Assembly: GCA_022414725.1 (NCBI GenBank)
Contig: CM039462.1
Location: 52,940,601-53,004,600 of the forward strand
DNA: 64,000 bases
Reading direction: 5' to 3'
Source: Microglena sp. YARC
Lineage: Eukaryota; Chlorophyta; Chlorophyceae; Chlamydomonadales; Chlamydomonadaceae
Below are positions 59,753 through 64,000 of this stretch, piece after piece. Position numbers and translations under genes: made by a program. Each line of letters opens with the position of its first letter. Position 1 is the stretch's first letter. Under the pieces are notes generated by a model. The model did no database searches. It was not told where the DNA came from and was given only the letters and a program-made list of their open reading frames with translations.

Positions 59753-61240
59753 AATCTGGGTAGCAGGATGGGTTGATGGTGTATGAGTGTGTGTGTGTGT
59801 GAGAGAGGGATCTTCACATGGTGTATGTTGTGTGTGTGTGGATGGTGTGTGTGTGAGAGAGGGCTCTTCTCATGGTGTATGTGTGTGTGTGTGTGTGTGT
59901 GAGGGCTCTTCACATGCCATGGATGGATACGTTGGTAGACAAATACAGGGGTGCGTATTAGAGAATGTGGGGTGGAGGGTTGGGTTGGTGGTGCTGTGTG
60001 TGTGAAGAGCTCTTCACATTGATGGATTACGTTTGGTGGACAATACGGGTGCGTTGAGAATCTGGGTAGCAGGATGGGTTGATGGTGTTATTGTGTGTTG
60101 TGTGTTGTGAGAGGGCTCTTCACATGCTTATGTAAATGTGTGTGTGGAGAGGGTGCCCTTTCACATGTGTGATGTGTGTGTAGGTGTGCAGGAGGGGCTC
60201 TTTACATCTTAGAAATAGCTCGTTTCTTTTTGATTTGGTGGTTTGTAGGTGTAAGCTGGAGGGCTTCAACATGTGTGAGAGTGTGTGTGTGTTATTCACA
60301 TAGGTGTATGTGTGTGTGTGTGAGAGGGCTCTTCACATGGTGTGTGTGTGTGTGTGTGTTGGGTGTGAGAGGGGCTCTTCACATGGTGGTTGTGTTGTGT
60401 GTGTGTGTGATAGGGCCCTTCACATGGTGTATGTGTGTGTGTATGTGTGTGATGTGAGAAGGGCTCTTCACATGGTGGTATGTGTGTGTTGTGTGTGGTG
60501 TGTTGAGAGGGCTCTTCACATGGTGTATGTGTGTGTGTGTGTGTGAGAGGGCTCTTCACATGGTGTAATGTGTGTGTGTGTGTGTGTGTGTGAGAGGGCT
60601 CTTCACATGGTGTATGTGTGTGTGTGTGTGTGTGTGAGAGGGCTCTTACATGGTGTGTAATGTGCTGTGTGTGTGTGTGATAGGGCCTTCACATGGTGTA
60701 TGGGTTGTGCTGTTGTGTGTGTGCTGAGATGTGAGCTTCTTCAACATGGTGTATTGCTGGTTGTGTCGTGTGTGTGTGAGAGGGCTCCACATGGTGTTAT
60801 GTGTGTGAACTGTGTGTGTGGTGAGAGGGCTCCTTCACATGGTGGTATGTGTGTGTGTGTGTGCTGATGTGAGAGGGCTCTTCTCACATGGTGTATGTCT
60901 GTGTGTGTATGTGTGTGTGTGTGTGAGAGAGAGCTCTTCCATGTGTATGGGGTGTGTGTGTGTGTGTGGGTGTGGTGGAGAGGCTCTTCACATGGCTGTA
61001 TGTATGTGTGTATGTGTTGTGTGAGAGGCTCTTCACATGGTGTATGTTTAGTGTAGTCTCTGTGTGTATGTGTGTTGTGTTGAGAGGGGCTTCACATGAT
61101 GTAATGTGTGTGTGTGTGTGTGAGAGAGGGCTCTTCACATGATGTATGTGTGTGTGTGAGAGAGGGCTCTTCACATGCCATGGATGGATACGTTGGTGGA
61201 CAAATACAGGGTGCGTAGAGAATATGGGGTGAAGGGTGGT
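59705..61240 (+). repeat. GTGTGTG-GAGAGGGCTCTTCACATG array derived from exon 7
   Basis: About 25 units of 45-60 bp joining a TG dinucleotide run, GAGAGGGCTCTTCACATGG and TGTATG. GAGCTCTTCACATGGATGGA is the start of the exon 7 body. Some units (59910-59960, 61170-61220) carry the longer piece ATGGATACGTTGGTGGACAA then ATACAGGGTGCG. Confidence 0.88.
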
Positions 61241-63180
61241 TTTGGTGTGTGTGTGATGTGTGTGAGAGTCTTCACATGGATGGGGATAATGTTTGGTAGA
61301 ACAAATGGGGCGTGGCGTAGAGAATATGGGGTAGGGTGGGTTGTGGTGGGTGGTGAGAGTCTTCACATGCGATGGATACGTTTGGTAGACAAATAGGGGC
61401 GGGTGCGCAGAGAATATGGGGTGCTGAGGGTGGGTTGGTGGTGCGCTAATCGTGTGTGGTGAAGCTTCACATTCATGGTATAAGTTGGTAGACAAATAGG
61501 GGGTGCGTAGAGAATATGGGGTGGAGGGTGGGTTGGTGGTGTGTGTGTGTGAGAGCTCTTCACATGATGCGTACGTGGTAGACAAAATAGGGGAGTGTGC
61601 GTTAGAGAATATGGGGTGGAGTGGGTTTGGTGGTGTGTGTGTGTGAGAGCTCTTACATGGATGGTTTACGTCTGGTAGACAAATAGGGGTGCGCAGAGAA
61701 TTATGGCGGTGGAGGGTGGGTTGGTGGTGAAAGCCTCGAGATATGTGTGTAGTGTGAGAGCTCTCACATGGATGGATAAGGTTGTAGACAAAATAGGGGT
61801 GCGATAGAGAATATGGGGTGGAGGGATGGGTGGTTGCGTGTTGCCTGTGTAGGTGAGCAGCTCTTCACATGGATGGTACGTTGAGGAGACAAATAGGGGG
61901 TGCGCAGAGAATATGGGGTGGAGGGTTGGGTTGGTGGGTGTATGTGTGAGAGCTCTTCCACATGGAGGATACGTGGTGAAACCAAATACAGGGTGCGTTG
62001 AGAATCTGGGCAGCAGATGGGTTTGATGTGTGGTTGGTGTGAGAGCTCTTCACATGGATGATAACAAGGGGTGGGGGGGGTTTAAAGAAAAACCCAAAAA
62101 AAAATAGGGGTGCGTCAGGAATATGGGGTGGAGGGTGGGTGCCGTGGTGTGATGTGGGATGAGAAGCTCTTTCAACTATGATGGATAAAATAAACGATGT
62201 TGGTAGACAAAATATGGGGGGCGTTAGAAGAGAATATGGGGGGGAGGGTGGTGTGGTGAGAGCTCTTCCGATGATGGAAAGTTGGTTAGACAAAATTAGG
62301 GGGTTGCGTGTAGAGAATGGGTGGAGGTTGGATAAGTGTGTGAGTTTGTGAGAGCTCTTTCACAATGGTATGGATAAGTTGGTAGGACAAAATAGTGGGT
62401 ATCTCATGCGCAGAGAAATATGGGGGTGGAGGGTTTGGTGTGGTGTGTGGTGTGAGAGACTCTTTCACATGGATGGGTACTTTGCGTAGACCAAATAGGC
62501 GCGGTGCCGCCAGAGAATATGGGTGGTAGGGTGGGTTGGTGTGTGTGTGGTGAGAGCTCTCACATGGAGTGGATAAGTTGGCGTAGACAAAATAGGGGGG
62601 GCGCAAGAGAATATGGGGTGCGAGGGTGGGTTTGGTGGTGTGTGTGTGTGAGAGCTCTTCACATGGATGGTAGTGGTAGACAAATTGGGGTGCCGCAGAG
62701 AATATGGGTGGAGGGTGGGTGGCGGTGTGTTGTGTGTGAGAGCTCTTTCACATGGATGGATTAAGTTGGTAGACAAATAGGGGGTGCGCAGGAGAATTAT
62801 GGGGTGGAGGCGTGGTGTTGGTGTGTGTGTGTGAGAGCTCTTCACATGGATGGATAAGTTGGTAGACAAATAGGGGGTGCGCAGAGAATATGGGGTGGAG
62901 CGGGTGGTTGGTGTGTTGTGTGAGAAGCTCCTTCACATGGATGGATAAGTTGGTAGACAAATAGGGGTGCGCAGAGAATATGGGGCGTGTGGAGGGGCGT
63001 TGCGTTGGTGGTGTGTGGTGTGAGAGCTCCTTCACGATGGTAACTGACCTACCGTTGGTTAGACAAACCATACGGTGCCACACAGAGATATGGGCGGGAG
63101 CGGTGGGTTGCGTCGTTTGTGTGTGCTGTGAGAGCTCTCACACTGGATGGATCGGTCTAGGATCAAGATAAATATGGTTT
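61241..63180 (+). repeat. ~100-bp array of exon 7 end plus donor, about 20 copies
   Basis: Unit: GAGAGCTCTTCACATGGATG, GATAAGTTGGTAGACAAATA, GGGGGTGCGCAGAGAATATG, GGGTGGAGGGTGGGTTGGTG, GTGTGTG. The exon 7 body (ATGGATACGTTGGTGGACAA-ATACGGGGTGCG) is recognisable in each. Copies differ by many single-base insertions and deletions. Confidence 0.88.
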
Positions 63181-64000
63181 GAGTTTTAACGTTATTAAGA
63201 GCACTTTATTACCGGGACAGGGTGGAGGGATGTCTGTGTGTTCGAACTCGCGCGAGTGGCTAAGTTTTGCCGTGGTTTGTTATGTGTGACGGAGAGTGAT
63301 CAGATCTCACATGGATGGAGTTACTTTTATTGTTGTCTGGTGATGTGAACACAATAGTGAGGGACATAATGGACGTGCAGCCACAGAAGAAGATATGGAG
63401 AGTCGTCCGCTGCGCGCCAAGCAGTTGCTACGAGATCCTGTGGAGCAGACGCGTAGCTCGAGGGTATCCTACGAAGGTACCTAGTGGATGAGGTGTGATC
63501 GTATGGAGCTGGTTACTAAATATGACCTGAAGAATCTCTGAAAAACCAGATGTTCGGTCAAACTATAATTTCAAACACAAGAGCAACGAGCTCCGGTATG
63601 AGTATAGAGACCACAGATTCGGAGCGACGGGATTTCGTGCGCATAAAGAGATGCATCAAATGGGTGTTACGCTTCTTCGTACGCTGTAGTACATCAAAAG
63701 GATCTCCAAAAAGGATCAGGTTAGCAGAGATTCACTCTGGATCCTGTCAGGTAAGAGATTCCTCATTGTGCATCCTTTATATTGTGTGAGCAATCCTAGC
63801 GATATCCGAAGTAGTCAGTGTATGACACTGACAGGGAGTTCGGCGGTACTGTGCGATTCGTAGTTGACTATATGATGTGCAATTTTGACCTCTTCACCAA
63901 TGGAAGTAGTGCCGCGAGTGAGCGCGCGTGCGTCTGCGCGCTATTGTGACACAAACAGGAGGTGCAGATACGCGCGTTGCATATCTCACTGAATCAGCAA
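63181..64000. other. End of window, no gene recognised
   Basis: Unlike the arrays before it, this stretch is not visibly repetitive. No cyclase exon with the expected V-x-K-V-E-T-I-G-D motif is seen on the + strand. A short frame at 63550-63789 shows no domain. Confidence 0.5.

Overview
The window is nuclear DNA of a eukaryote, most likely a green alga of the volvocine/chlorophycean type (inference). It has intron-rich genes with GT-AG splice sites, a PAS plus class III nucleotidyl cyclase gene of the kind expanded in Chlamydomonas and Volvox, a LINE combining RNase H with a restriction-like endonuclease (Dualen/RandI type), Copia and chromodomain Gypsy elements, a CACTA transposon, and very many minisatellites. 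No prokaryotic operon, rRNA gene or CRISPR array is seen.

Layout. (1) 1-1166: the last exon of a possible truncated-haemoglobin-like gene, preceded by four decayed tandem copies of its own start and followed by two decayed copies of its own end. (2) 1167-3440: non-coding, with several small tandem and dispersed repeats. (3) About 3440-45068: a nest of transposable elements. The oldest layer is a non-autonomous LTR family (called NAG here: Gag, zinc knuckle, protease-like domain, unknown C-terminal domain, no reverse transcriptase or integrase). NAG-1 (+, from 5684) was split at 6626 by a 28-kb Gypsy chromovirus (6627-34600, TSD TTACC). That Gypsy was itself split by a 5'-truncated LINE (7644-12184, flanked by a 719-bp direct duplication), a Copia element (14307-20210, TSD CGCGG) and a 7-kb non-autonomous CACTA element (23157-30153, TSD GTC). 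To the right, NAG-2 (-, 36111-45068) was split by NAG-3 (+, 38895-43530, TSD ATCAT). Where a coding frame is interrupted and I checked it, the frame closes up when the insert and one TSD copy are removed, which fixes the order of insertion. (4) 45069-48315: intergenic DNA with dispersed repeats also seen at 1400-3060. (5) 48316 to at least 59752: seven exons of a PAS/class III cyclase gene on the + strand with matching splice phases. The gene runs on beyond what can be recognised.

The most unusual feature is the structure of the two host genes. Their introns are largely tandem arrays built from their own exon-intron junctions. The cyclase has nine full-length and one truncated copy of the exon encoding the first metal-binding Asp motif, all but one with a plausible 62-nt size and AG/GT borders. 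The ends of exons 4, 5 and 7 and the exon 2 donor are also multiplied. The second theme is the NAG family: three copies share a stop codon at the same place inside the zinc knuckle, a non-canonical D-x-A-A-H in place of the protease D-S/T-G, and a hairpin at the LTR start whose stem sequence differs between copies but still pairs.

None of the transposable elements looks intact enough to be active. The Gypsy, Copia and LINE reading frames carry stops and frameshifts. All family calls come from reading the sequence; no database search was run.
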